Positions 1 through 7,024 of a stretch of 16,336 nucleotides of DNA are shown here, in pieces (within the stretch, counting starts at the first letter, position 1; each line of letters begins with the position of its first letter). The notes beneath the pieces are model-generated. The model had not been told where the DNA came from, searched no databases, and worked only from the letters and a program-made list of their open reading frames with translations. Origin of the DNA: Opitutia bacterium UBA7374 (GTDB lineage: Bacteria; Verrucomicrobiota; Verrucomicrobiia; Opitutales; Coraliomargaritaceae); contig DKOA01000023.1 in NCBI GenBank assembly GCA_002469895.1, positions 1-16,336 on the forward strand, read 5' to 3'. Both the position numbers and the translations under genes were made by a program.

Positions 1-875
1 TCTCGAAGGCGCTGACAGAATTCAGGCACCACAGAAGGGTCTCCCTCGCGCTGACGCTCCAATAAGGCCACGCGCTCGGCCTCGGGCAAACGCTCCAATA
101 AGAGTAATAGCGGTAACGTGAATTTACCTTTTTCCAAATCGGTGCCCAAGGTCTTGCCAATCATTGCCTCCTCCGCATAGAGATCCACCAGATCATCAAA
201 TAACTGATAAGCAATGCCCAGACGACGGCCATAAATGCCGGCAGCCTCGCAAAAGGCCGGCTCGTACCCGGCCACCCGCGCCCCTAAAAAACAAGCCGCC
301 TCGAAGAGTTCCGCCGTCTTTAGCTGAATAACACGGAAATAAAAGTCGCGATCATAGTTTACTGATCCACGTTGGTAAGTCTGAGCGATCTCCCCGGCAC
401 ACACCCGGGCGGTAGCCTGCGCGACTAATCGACAGACCTCTGTCGTTTCAAAATCAGCCGCCAACTTTAATGCGTGAGAGAAGAGAACATCGCCAATTAA
501 AACAGCCGCCGATGCGCCGTATTTCTTCGCTGCCGTCTCCTGCCGATGCCGCGTGTCCGCACCATCCAGAATATCATCATGCACCAAAGTGGCCAAATGC
601 ACCAACTCAATCACCGCGCCCAAACGTACCAAATCCTCCTGCGCACTTTCTGAAGGCCCCTCCCATCCACTGTAGGCCACCAGCATTGGACGCAAACGCT
701 TGCCACTGTGCCCCAAGACATAGTGAACGTGCTCGCGTATCTCCGGTTCAAAGGCCTCAACCTGTTCCAGAAGAAACACATCCAAAGAATCCAGATAGGG
801 CTTCACCGGCGTATACACCTCGGAAAAGCCGGCGGCAGCCACCTTGTCGGCTTCAGATATGGATTGGGTAGTCAT
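1..875 (-). CDS. Trans-isoprenyl (polyprenyl) diphosphate synthase, C-terminus cut by window edge
   Basis: This enzyme of the IspA/IspB superfamily condenses isopentenyl diphosphate onto an allylic primer to make a linear polyprenyl diphosphate, used for quinone side chains or related lipids. Translating the minus strand from the ATG at 875-873 gives about 291 residues with no stop before the window edge. The substrate-binding motif SGKRLRP is present. The first aspartate-rich motif, DDILD, is at residues 100-104, followed by GADTRHR. The second, DDLVD, is at 227-231 within GIAYQLFDDLVD. A downstream GKTLGTDLEKGK stretch is also typical. Family members are about 300-350 residues, so only a short C-terminal part is missing. 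It lies 64 nt downstream of the hydrolase gene on the same strand and may be cotranscribed. Chain length cannot be settled from sequence alone: octaprenyl- or heptaprenyl-type seems more likely than farnesyl, but this is inference. No Shine-Dalgarno sequence precedes the start. Confidence 0.93.
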   Translation of the reverse strand, partial: MTTQSISEADKVAAAGFSEVYTPVKPYLDSLDVFLLEQVEAFEPEIREHVHYVLGHSGKRLRPMLVAYSGWEGPSESAQEDLVRLGAVIELVHLATLVHDDILDGADTRHRQETAAKKYGASAAVLIGDVLFSHALKLAADFETTEVCRLVAQATARVCAGEIAQTYQRGSVNYDRDFYFRVIQLKTAELFEAACFLGARVAGYEPAFCEAAGIYGRRLGIAYQLFDDLVDLYAEEAMIGKTLGTDLEKGKFTLPLLLLLERLPEAERVALLERQREGDPSVVPEFCQRLR

Positions 876-939
876 CAAAGGTAGGCTAGTTATCGATCAA
901 TTGAGGATGTCGATCTGCCGGTTAAAAGCAACTGGCAAC

Positions 940-1716
940 TCATGAAGGCATAATCAAAGCAGTTAGAAAGCCATCGCGATCATCAAAGTGCAAATTATGT
1001 CCCGCCTCCGGCAAAACCACCTCTCTCAATTGAGGAAACCATGCCTGCATGGCCTCGGCATCACCCTCCTGAATAAAATCGGACTGTCCTCCACGGAGTA
1101 ACAGAACCGGGCCCTCGTAGCGATCGCCTTCCCTCATCGGGCTTTGCCGGATATGCGGTAAGCTCTTGTACAAAGCCTCCAGATGAATCAACCAGCGGAA
1201 AACCTGCGTTGCTTCGTCGCGCACCAGATTGGTCAAAAGAAATTGTCGCATCCCCCAATCCGCAACAAGCGACTCTAATAACTGCTCCGCTTCCCGACGA
1301 CTACCCAGTTCGCTCAGGTTCAGGCTCCGCATGGCTCGAAATTCCGCTTCGTGATAAGGCGGATACGTCTTCGCGGCAATATCTGCAATGAACAGCCGGC
1401 GGACTCTCTTCGGGTAATCACAAGCCAAACGCATCGCCACTTTACCGCCCAAGCTGTGCCCCAGCAAAACGACCGAGTCCAATTCATGTTGGTCCAGATA
1501 CCTCTGTACATCGGTAGAAAGCTCTGCCCAACGCATCGAATCGGCATGCGGCGAATTCCCGTGATTGCGCAAGTCTACGAGGTGTACATCGTAGCTTTTC
1601 TGCAACTTCCGGCCGATAGAAGTCCAATTACGCGAGGAACCGAGCAGCCCGTGCAAGACGACCAGCGGCGGCGCTCCGGCATTGGCAAACTGTACAGAAT
1701 GTAATGATAGTGGCAT
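940..1716 (-). CDS. Alpha/beta hydrolase, YbfF-like esterase
   Basis: This is a cytoplasmic alpha/beta-hydrolase of about 258 residues, with no signal peptide or membrane segment. Counting from a GTG one codon upstream of the ATG, an oxyanion-hole HGLLGSS motif lies near residues 23-29. The nucleophile elbow GHSLGG is at 87-92 with Ser89, the likely acid is Asp214 in RGGQSDF, and His241 is in AGHNLHFD. Together these form a complete Ser-Asp-His triad. Overall pattern and length resemble the esterase YbfF and related short-chain acyl hydrolases. The natural substrate cannot be told from sequence. The start could be the GTG at 1719-1717 or the ATG at 1716-1714; I prefer the ATG, and neither has a clear ribosome-binding site. 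It is the first gene of a likely two-gene minus-strand unit with the isoprenyl diphosphate synthase, and is transcribed divergently from mutS. Confidence 0.9.
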   Translation of the reverse strand: MPLSLHSVQFANAGAPPLVVLHGLLGSSRNWTSIGRKLQKSYDVHLVDLRNHGNSPHADSMRWAELSTDVQRYLDQHELDSVVLLGHSLGGKVAMRLACDYPKRVRRLFIADIAAKTYPPYHEAEFRAMRSLNLSELGSRREAEQLLESLVADWGMRQFLLTNLVRDEATQVFRWLIHLEALYKSLPHIRQSPMREGDRYEGPVLLLRGGQSDFIQEGDAEAMQAWFPQLREVVLPEAGHNLHFDDRDGFLTALIMPS

Positions 1717-1843
1717 CACTCACTTACTTTAGCTCATGGAACGAGCGCCCTGTCACGAACTTTTACAAATCAGCCCGCCGGTTAAAGTACACTTTTGATT
1801 TTACCTTACCCCGAGCATAAAGCTTAGTAGCCAAAGAACAACC
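1717..1843. promoter_or_regulatory. Divergent intergenic region between hydrolase gene and mutS
   Basis: This gap of about 127 nt must carry the promoters of two divergent units. A possible sigma70-type pair for mutS is TTGATT (1797-1802) with TAAAGC roughly 17 nt later, but the match to consensus is poor. No convincing inverted repeat or riboswitch-like fold was seen, and no Shine-Dalgarno sequence precedes the mutS ATG. Confidence 0.3.
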
Positions 1844-4408
1844 ATGCCGGCTAAAAAGACGCAGAAGCTCACCCCCATGATGCAACAATGGCACGAAATT
1901 CGTGCCCGACTGGCAGACGATACGCTCCTGCTCTTTCGGCTAGGCGATTTCTATGAGATCTTTAAGCAGGATGCAGAGAAGGGGGCGAAACTGCTTGGTA
2001 TAACCCTGACCCACCGCCACGGCATGCCCATGGCCGGTATCCCCTACCATGCTGCGGACAACTATATGCAAAAGCTGCTCGACCGGGGGATTAAGATTGC
2101 GATCTGCGATCAGGTAGAGACCCCCCAGCCGGGCAAGCTGGTTAAGCGCGAACTTACCCGCATCATTACCCCCGGCACGCGTCTCGCCGACAATCAGATC
2201 GAAGCCCACCGCAACCACTTTCTCCTCGCTCTGGCTCGTCATAAAAACGACCTGCTTGCCGCCTGGCTCGATCTCACCACCGGTGCTTTCTACATCGCCT
2301 CCGACTCGACCCCGGAAAACCTGCTCTCCGCCCTCGAAAGCATCGATCCGCGTGAGATCCTCGTGCCCGAAAACTCTTCCCAGCACTGGCACGCCGACGA
2401 TTGCCCCGCCGCCCTCCGAGAAGGCCTCGCCCGCCTCTTTGATGAACGCACCGTCACCCCGCTGCCCGATTACCACTTCGAAGCCCACTCGGGCGCTCAA
2501 TCTGTCCTCCAGGCACTTGGCGTCCTCAACCTCGAAGGCTTCGGTATCGACCTTGCACACCCCGCCCTCGGCCCCGCCGGCGCACTCGTCCATTATGCCA
2601 GCGAGACTCTCTGCGCAAAACCGGAAAACCTGCGCAACCTGCGCGAATACAGCACCAAACGCAGCCTACTCCTCGACCCCGCAACCCTCCGCAACCTGGA
2701 AATCTTCAAATCGGCCGCCAACACAAGAGAGGGCTCTCTCCTCAAGGCCATGGACGGCACCGCCACTCCGCCCGGCGCTCGGCTCCTCGAGCGCTGGCTC
2801 TGCGCGCCCCAGCTGGACCTCGAGGAAATCAAACGACGCCAGGCCTGCGTCGAAGAATTTGTCACTGCGCCGGGCCTTTGTTCCGAACTGCAGGTGTCAC
2901 TCAAAGGCATTCGAGACATCGAGCGAATCCTCGGGCGCCTGCAAAACCGCCTACGCAACCCGCGCGAACTCAGCGGGATCCGTGACACTCTCCGTGCCCT
3001 GCCCGGAATCGCCCTTCATCTGCTCGAATTTCCCGGCACCCCGGTAGCTGATATCGCCGCCCGCATTCACGCCTTTGACGCACTCACAGAAACCCTGGAA
3101 AACGGACTGGCCGACGAACCCCCCGGAAAGATCGAAGACGGCGGGACGATTCGCGACGGCTTTGATCCGGAGCTCGACCATTTTCGCAGCCTCACCCGGG
3201 ACAGCCAGAAGTGGCTCTCTGAGTTTGAGCTCGCGGAGCAGGAACGCACCGGCATCAAAAACCTCCGCATCCGTTACAACGGCGCTTTCGGTTACTTCAT
3301 TGAAGTGACGAAGAGCCACCTCGCGGATGTGCCGGAAAACTACACCCGGCGGCAGACCATGAAAAATGCCGAGCGCTTCACCACCGATGTGCTCCGGGAT
3401 AGGGAACGCGAAATACTCGAAGCGGAGGGCAACGCCCTTGGCCGCGAGCAGGCACTCTTTGAAGACTTGATCGCCGCCATCCTCAATCGGGCCGATGAAC
3501 TGCGCGAGACCGCCGAAGCACTGGCCGAAATCGATGTCTTTGCCGGTTGGGCGACCCTCGCCAGAGAGTGGGACTATTGCCGCCCCGAAGTCGACGGATC
3601 CGACCAACTCGTGATCAATCAGGGGCGCCACCCCGTGGTCGAGCAAATGATGCGCGGGCAACCGCTCGGGCTCGCCGGCACCCATGCCTTCGTCCCCAAT
3701 GACTGCCAACTCGCCGCTTCCGGAGGGCAGGAGCATCCGCAGATTGCCCTCATTACCGGCCCCAATATGGCCGGTAAATCGACCTACATTCGACAAGTCG
3801 CCCTAATCGTCCTGATGGCCCAAACCGGTGCCTGGGTACCCGCCCAAAGCTGCCGTCTCGGCCTTGTCGATCGCATCTTCTCCCGAGTCGGCGCAAGCGA
3901 CGAACTGGCCCGCGGCAACTCGACCTTCATGGTCGAAATGAACGAGACCGCCAACATCCTGAACAATGCCAGTCCCCGCAGCCTCGTCATTCTCGACGAA
4001 ATTGGACGGGGCACCAGTACCTACGACGGCCTCTCCATCGCCTGGGCCGTCGTTGAACACCTCCACCCCAAACGGCCTGAAGGCGGCCCCCGAACCCTCT
4101 TCGCCACCCACTACCACGAGTTGACCCAACTCGCCAAAACCCTCCCGCGACTACAAAACCTCTCTGTCGCCGTGAAGGAATGGAATGACGAAATTATTTT
4201 TGTTCGCCAAGTCGTCAAAGGCGCTGCCGATCGCTCCTATGGCATCCAAGTCGCCCGGCTGGCCGGTCTCCCCACCACCGTAATCGATCGCGCAAAGATT
4301 ATACTGGAACGCCTCGAAGCCGACGACTCTTCCCATAACCTCCTGCGCAAGCGAATGAAAAAGACACAGGCCGGCGAAGACCCCGACGACCAACTGGGCC
4401 TTTTTTAG
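1844..4408 (+). CDS. mutS: DNA mismatch repair protein MutS
   Basis: MutS is the mismatch-recognition clamp ATPase that starts methyl-directed or nick-directed repair with MutL. The 854-residue length matches full-length MutS (E. coli has 853). The mismatch-reading motif F-Y-E in GDFYEIF is at residues 36-38, the same numbering as Phe36/Glu38 of the E. coli protein. The connector, lever and clamp domains follow, then the ATPase with Walker A GPNMAGKST (639-647), Walker B LVILDE (Asp718/Glu719), the switch region GRGTSTYDG and FATHYHEL. The protein ends in QLGLF, a good match to the bacterial sliding-clamp-binding consensus QL(S/D)LF. No mutL is visible nearby. The stop codon overlaps the stop of the convergent permease gene by 4 nt. 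The ATG at 1844 lacks a Shine-Dalgarno sequence but places the N-terminal motif correctly, so I trust it. Confidence 0.99.
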   Translation: MPAKKTQKLTPMMQQWHEIRARLADDTLLLFRLGDFYEIFKQDAEKGAKLLGITLTHRHGMPMAGIPYHAADNYMQKLLDRGIKIAICDQVETPQPGKLVKRELTRIITPGTRLADNQIEAHRNHFLLALARHKNDLLAAWLDLTTGAFYIASDSTPENLLSALESIDPREILVPENSSQHWHADDCPAALREGLARLFDERTVTPLPDYHFEAHSGAQSVLQALGVLNLEGFGIDLAHPALGPAGALVHYASETLCAKPENLRNLREYSTKRSLLLDPATLRNLEIFKSAANTREGSLLKAMDGTATPPGARLLERWLCAPQLDLEEIKRRQACVEEFVTAPGLCSELQVSLKGIRDIERILGRLQNRLRNPRELSGIRDTLRALPGIALHLLEFPGTPVADIAARIHAFDALTETLENGLADEPPGKIEDGGTIRDGFDPELDHFRSLTRDSQKWLSEFELAEQERTGIKNLRIRYNGAFGYFIEVTKSHLADVPENYTRRQTMKNAERFTTDVLRDREREILEAEGNALGREQALFEDLIAAILNRADELRETAEALAEIDVFAGWATLAREWDYCRPEVDGSDQLVINQGRHPVVEQMMRGQPLGLAGTHAFVPNDCQLAASGGQEHPQIALITGPNMAGKSTYIRQVALIVLMAQTGAWVPAQSCRLGLVDRIFSRVGASDELARGNSTFMVEMNETANILNNASPRSLVILDEIGRGTSTYDGLSIAWAVVEHLHPKRPEGGPRTLFATHYHELTQLAKTLPRLQNLSVAVKEWNDEIIFVRQVVKGAADRSYGIQVARLAGLPTTVIDRAKIILERLEADDSSHNLLRKRMKKTQAGEDPDDQLGLF

Positions 4409-5601
4409 GCCGACGTTTTACGGATCAATCCGGAGAGAAAATAGACCAGTGGCAAGGCCGCAAAGCCGCTTAAGACCCACCAGAAAACCGGCCAGTTTGA
4501 GGCTTCAATAACCGCCCCCCGATAGAGCCACTCACAGAGAAAGGCACCGACGATCCCGGTGACATTAAAGACCAGCAAGCTGTACAATGCCTGAGCCTGT
4601 CCCCGTATGGTTTCCGGCACCCGCTTGTCCAGATAGAGCCGTCCGGCCACGGCGATGAAAGTATAGACCGGGCCGTGCAGAGCGACGCCACACCACAATA
4701 TAGTCAGCGTGCCCAATTCTGCGCCCAGAGCAAACAGCCCGTACCGTAGCACCGCCAGCGACATGCCCCAGACAAGAAACCAGCGCACCCGGAAACGCCC
4801 TGCCACCGCGCTGAGAAAGAGCATGGCCACCAGTTCGGTGGCCTGACCCAGCCCCATCTCTGCCGTCGGATGCTCGCTCCCAAAGGCGGTCAACATGGTC
4901 GGCGTAATCATAAAATGCGCCACTCCGGGAATGAAGAGGAGCGTCGATGCCACATAAAACCGGCGCAATTCCGGATCGCGCAATAAACCGAATGCCCGCA
5001 AGCCAAGTGCCGCTGTCCAGCCCCGGCTTTGCTTGTCCGTTGGCGGTGTGCTCGGGAGGGTAAAGCAGAGAAAGCTCATTCCGATACGGATAAACATGGC
5101 CAAGCGCCCGACCTCTGCCGAGTGATCCAAGGCCAGCAGACTCACCAGCAAGCTGCCACACAACCAACCCAGAGTCCCTCCCATGGAGTAGATCGGGAAG
5201 CTCTTCTCCGGATTAGGCAAGTTAGCCAGCTTGACCTTCGTGATGAGCGGAATCATGGGCGATGAAAGAAGCGCATTGCAGGCCTGAAAGAAGAGGAACC
5301 AGCCGGGATGCCAGCCCCAGGCTAAGGAAGAAAAAGAGAGCCAAACAAAAACCGCTCCGGACAAACCAAGAATCCCCAGAAGACGCCCCGCATCAATCTT
5401 CCGGTCAGAGAGAGAACCAAAGATCAGAAGCGAAAAGACCGCCATAAATGGCGTCAATGCGGTGAAATACGGAAGCACCCACCGCGCATCATAGGCTTCC
5501 AGAATATTCGGCAGAGAAGGAATCCACATGCCCGGCGGCATAAACATCAGCAACATGACTACCCCCATCATATACCGCCGCCATTCCCTTGTTTTCCCCA
5601 T
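4405..5601 (-). CDS. MFS permease resembling nucleoside:H+ symporters (NupG/XapB type)
   Basis: This is a 398-residue integral inner-membrane transporter with about 11-12 hydrophobic segments, the usual length for the major facilitator superfamily. The loop after the second segment carries GSLSDRK (62-68), the equivalent of the MFS A motif. In the C-terminal half, the run MGLGQATE (249-256), VLRYGLF (284-290), ALHG (307-310), YLDK (323-326) and RGQAQAL (333-339) recalls the nucleoside:proton symporter family of NupG and XapB. Nucleoside uptake is therefore the best guess, inferred from remembered similarity; a LacY-like sugar symporter is the alternative. The first ATG (5601-5599) has no Shine-Dalgarno. 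In-frame ATGs at residues 11-12 have an AGGGA about a dozen bases upstream and could be the true start. It stands alone, convergent with mutS and divergent from the polymerase gene. Confidence 0.88.
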   Translation of the reverse strand: MGKTREWRRYMMGVVMLLMFMPPGMWIPSLPNILEAYDARWVLPYFTALTPFMAVFSLLIFGSLSDRKIDAGRLLGILGLSGAVFVWLSFSSLAWGWHPGWFLFFQACNALLSSPMIPLITKVKLANLPNPEKSFPIYSMGGTLGWLCGSLLVSLLALDHSAEVGRLAMFIRIGMSFLCFTLPSTPPTDKQSRGWTAALGLRAFGLLRDPELRRFYVASTLLFIPGVAHFMITPTMLTAFGSEHPTAEMGLGQATELVAMLFLSAVAGRFRVRWFLVWGMSLAVLRYGLFALGAELGTLTILWCGVALHGPVYTFIAVAGRLYLDKRVPETIRGQAQALYSLLVFNVTGIVGAFLCEWLYRGAVIEASNWPVFWWVLSGFAALPLVYFLSGLIRKTSA

Positions 5602-5614
5602 AAGGCCGCAAGGT

Positions 5615-5645
5615 CAAGCGATCCAAGCAACAATAGCAAGCGATC
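5615..5645. repeat. 9-bp direct repeat CAAGCGATC, start-to-start spacing 22 bp
   Basis: The sequence CAAGCGATC occurs at 5615-5623 and again, unchanged, at 5637-5645. The spacing is close to two helical turns, which would put both copies on one face of the DNA. The pair lies just upstream of the permease start on the minus strand, where an operator or activator site would be expected. No regulator gene is adjacent, so the role is inferred. Confidence 0.45.
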
Positions 5646-5659
5646 ATTGCTCCCCAACC

Positions 5660-5712
5660 ACGACTTTAAAAAAATCTAATCTTTATACTTGAAATAGTGA
5701 ACATAATTATAC
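5660..5712. promoter_or_regulatory. AT-rich divergent promoter region (permease / Y-polymerase)
   Basis: This is the most AT-rich stretch of the window. It holds a plus-strand TATACT (5684-5689) and a minus-strand TATAAT (5711-5706), both good -10 hexamers. Neither has a convincing -35 hexamer at 16-18 nt. It most likely carries the promoters of the two divergent genes, but exact starts cannot be placed. Confidence 0.35.
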
Positions 5713-5762
5713 CTTTTTGCTTCCCCTTTGCTCCTTCTTTTTGCACTTCCGCACACTTTTGC
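5713..5762 (+). repeat. Repeated CTTTTTGC-like motif in pyrimidine-rich leader
   Basis: Four copies of C-T(3 to 5)-GC occur within 50 nt before the polymerase start: CTTTTTGC at 5713-5720, CTTTGC at 5726-5731, CTTTTTGC at 5737-5744 and CTTTTGC at 5756-5762. The leader between them is almost purine-free on the plus strand. It could be a protein-binding array or an S1-type unstructured leader used in place of a Shine-Dalgarno sequence. A TTG at 5717 could in principle extend the polymerase frame through it, but the composition is unlike coding sequence. Confidence 0.4.
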
Positions 5763-5764
5763 AA

Positions 5765-7024
5765 ATGGCCTTGCGCTACCTTTTTATCGATTTCGACAGT
5801 TTCTTTGCTTCCGTCGAGCAACAACTCCAGCCTCGCCTCCGGGGCTGTCCCGTCGGCGTGGTCCCCATGGCCGGCGTCGACACGACCTCCTGTATCGCCG
5901 CCAGTTACGAGGCGAAAGCCTTTGGCGTCAAGACCGGCACCCTCGTTCGCGAGGCCCGCTACCTCTGCCCCGGCATCCAGTTTGTTCAGGCCGATCATGC
6001 TAAATACGTCGGCTTCCACGAGCGGATCAAAGCGCTCATTCACCAGCATATTTACGTCGAGGCCGTGCTTTCGATCGATGAAATGTACGGCAAGATGCCC
6101 CCCCACTGGCAGGATCCTGAAATAGCCAAAGCAAAAGCCCTGGAAATCAAAGAAGCCCTGGCCGCCGGGATCGGCTCCTCGGTGCAGGCTTCCATTGGCC
6201 TCGCTCCCAACCGCTTTGTCGCCAAGCTTGCGAGCAAACGTGACAAGCCGAACGGACTGGTTGCGATCGACCTCGATGAATTGCCCGAAGCGCTCCACGT
6301 CTTTGACCTCGACGACATCACCGGCATCGGGCAAGGCATGCGCCGCCGCCTGAGAAATGCACGTATCAATACGGTGGAGTCTCTCTGCGCCGCGAGTCGC
6401 CATAAGCTCCGCCGTATCTGGGGCTCGGTCGAAGGCGACCGTATGTGGCACGCCCTCCGCGGTGTCGAGCTCCCCCTGCCCGAAACCCAAACCCGAACGG
6501 TCGGTCACTCACATGTCTTACCACCAGCTCTGCGCAATCGCGCCGGGGCACACGCCACCCTGCACCGTATGCTCCAGAAAGCCTGCCGTCGTCTTCGCGC
6601 GATGGACTATTTCACCGGACACCTTCTCCTTCAGGTCAAATTCGGCTTTGAACTGCGCTGGCAGACCGAGTGCACCTGCTTCCCCACCCAAGATAATGTA
6701 AACCTTGGGAGACTTTTGAACGACCTCTGGGACGGTCAACCCAAGGATGTACCCGATCCCACCAAAGTCGGCATTGTTTGCTCCCGCCTCGAACACCGAC
6801 AAAATCATACCCCCTCTCTTTTTAATGACCCCGACCAACTCCGCCGCGACCGCCTCCAGCGGGCGATGGATCAGGTGAACCGTCGCCATGGCGGACGTAC
6901 CCTTTATTACGCCGATGCGATGCAGGCGCAGCAGACTAAAGACGCCGCCCCCATGCGGATCGCTTTTAATCACATCCCCGACCTTGCGCTCGAAGGAGAC
7001 GCCCCTTTTCTTTCAGAGCCATGA
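5765..7024 (+). CDS. Y-family DNA polymerase, atypical SIDEM subgroup
   Basis: This translesion-type polymerase has 419 residues from the ATG at 5765. Catalytic residues are intact: Asp9 and Asp11 in FIDFDSFF, a Phe at the expected steric-gate position (Phe14), and Asp105/Glu106 in SIDE. The fingers/palm block IASYEAKAFGVKTG and the block SIGLAPNRFVAKLASK are classical. A helix-hairpin-helix lies around residues 183-200, followed by a little-finger domain. It differs from DinB and UmuC in that SIDE is followed by MYGK, where those families have A-(F/Y)-L-D. It also has a long C-terminal part ending in a PMRIAFNHIPDL motif, which I associate with the so-called ImpB/MucB/SamB-like polymerases. 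There is no canonical C-terminal clamp motif; HTPSLF at 348-353 is a possible degenerate one. The stop overlaps the DUF429 start (ATGA), suggesting translational coupling. I recognised no SOS box. Confidence 0.93.
   Translation: MALRYLFIDFDSFFASVEQQLQPRLRGCPVGVVPMAGVDTTSCIAASYEAKAFGVKTGTLVREARYLCPGIQFVQADHAKYVGFHERIKALIHQHIYVEAVLSIDEMYGKMPPHWQDPEIAKAKALEIKEALAAGIGSSVQASIGLAPNRFVAKLASKRDKPNGLVAIDLDELPEALHVFDLDDITGIGQGMRRRLRNARINTVESLCAASRHKLRRIWGSVEGDRMWHALRGVELPLPETQTRTVGHSHVLPPALRNRAGAHATLHRMLQKACRRLRAMDYFTGHLLLQVKFGFELRWQTECTCFPTQDNVNLGRLLNDLWDGQPKDVPDPTKVGIVCSRLEHRQNHTPSLFNDPDQLRRDRLQRAMDQVNRRHGGRTLYYADAMQAQQTKDAAPMRIAFNHIPDLALEGDAPFLSEP

Noticed and set aside
470..871. Plus-strand open frame at the left edge
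   Set aside because: It is antisense to a clear polyprenyl synthase with both aspartate-rich motifs; the product is Pro/His/Arg-rich without a domain.
917..1786. GCCGGTTAAA present in two intergenic regions (917-926 and 1777-1786)
   Set aside because: A single 10-mer pair without symmetry or common position relative to gene starts; chance is likely.
1940..2593. Long open frame antisense to mutS (another at 2951-3796)
   Set aside because: mutS is unmistakable in the plus frame. The antisense products are Gly/Val-rich with no recognisable domain, the usual effect of GC-rich codon third positions.
2256..3047. 263-codon open frame overlapping mutS in another plus frame
   Set aside because: The product is a Ser/Pro/Arg/Thr-rich low-complexity sequence, a frame shadow of mutS.
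4397..4411. Bidirectional terminator at the mutS/permease junction
   Set aside because: The only stem is a 4-bp GGCC/GGCC around a T-rich loop, too weak and without a T tract after it.
4565..5167. 200-codon minus-strand frame inside the permease gene
   Set aside because: It lies within the coding strand of a complete MFS protein in a different frame and shows no domain.
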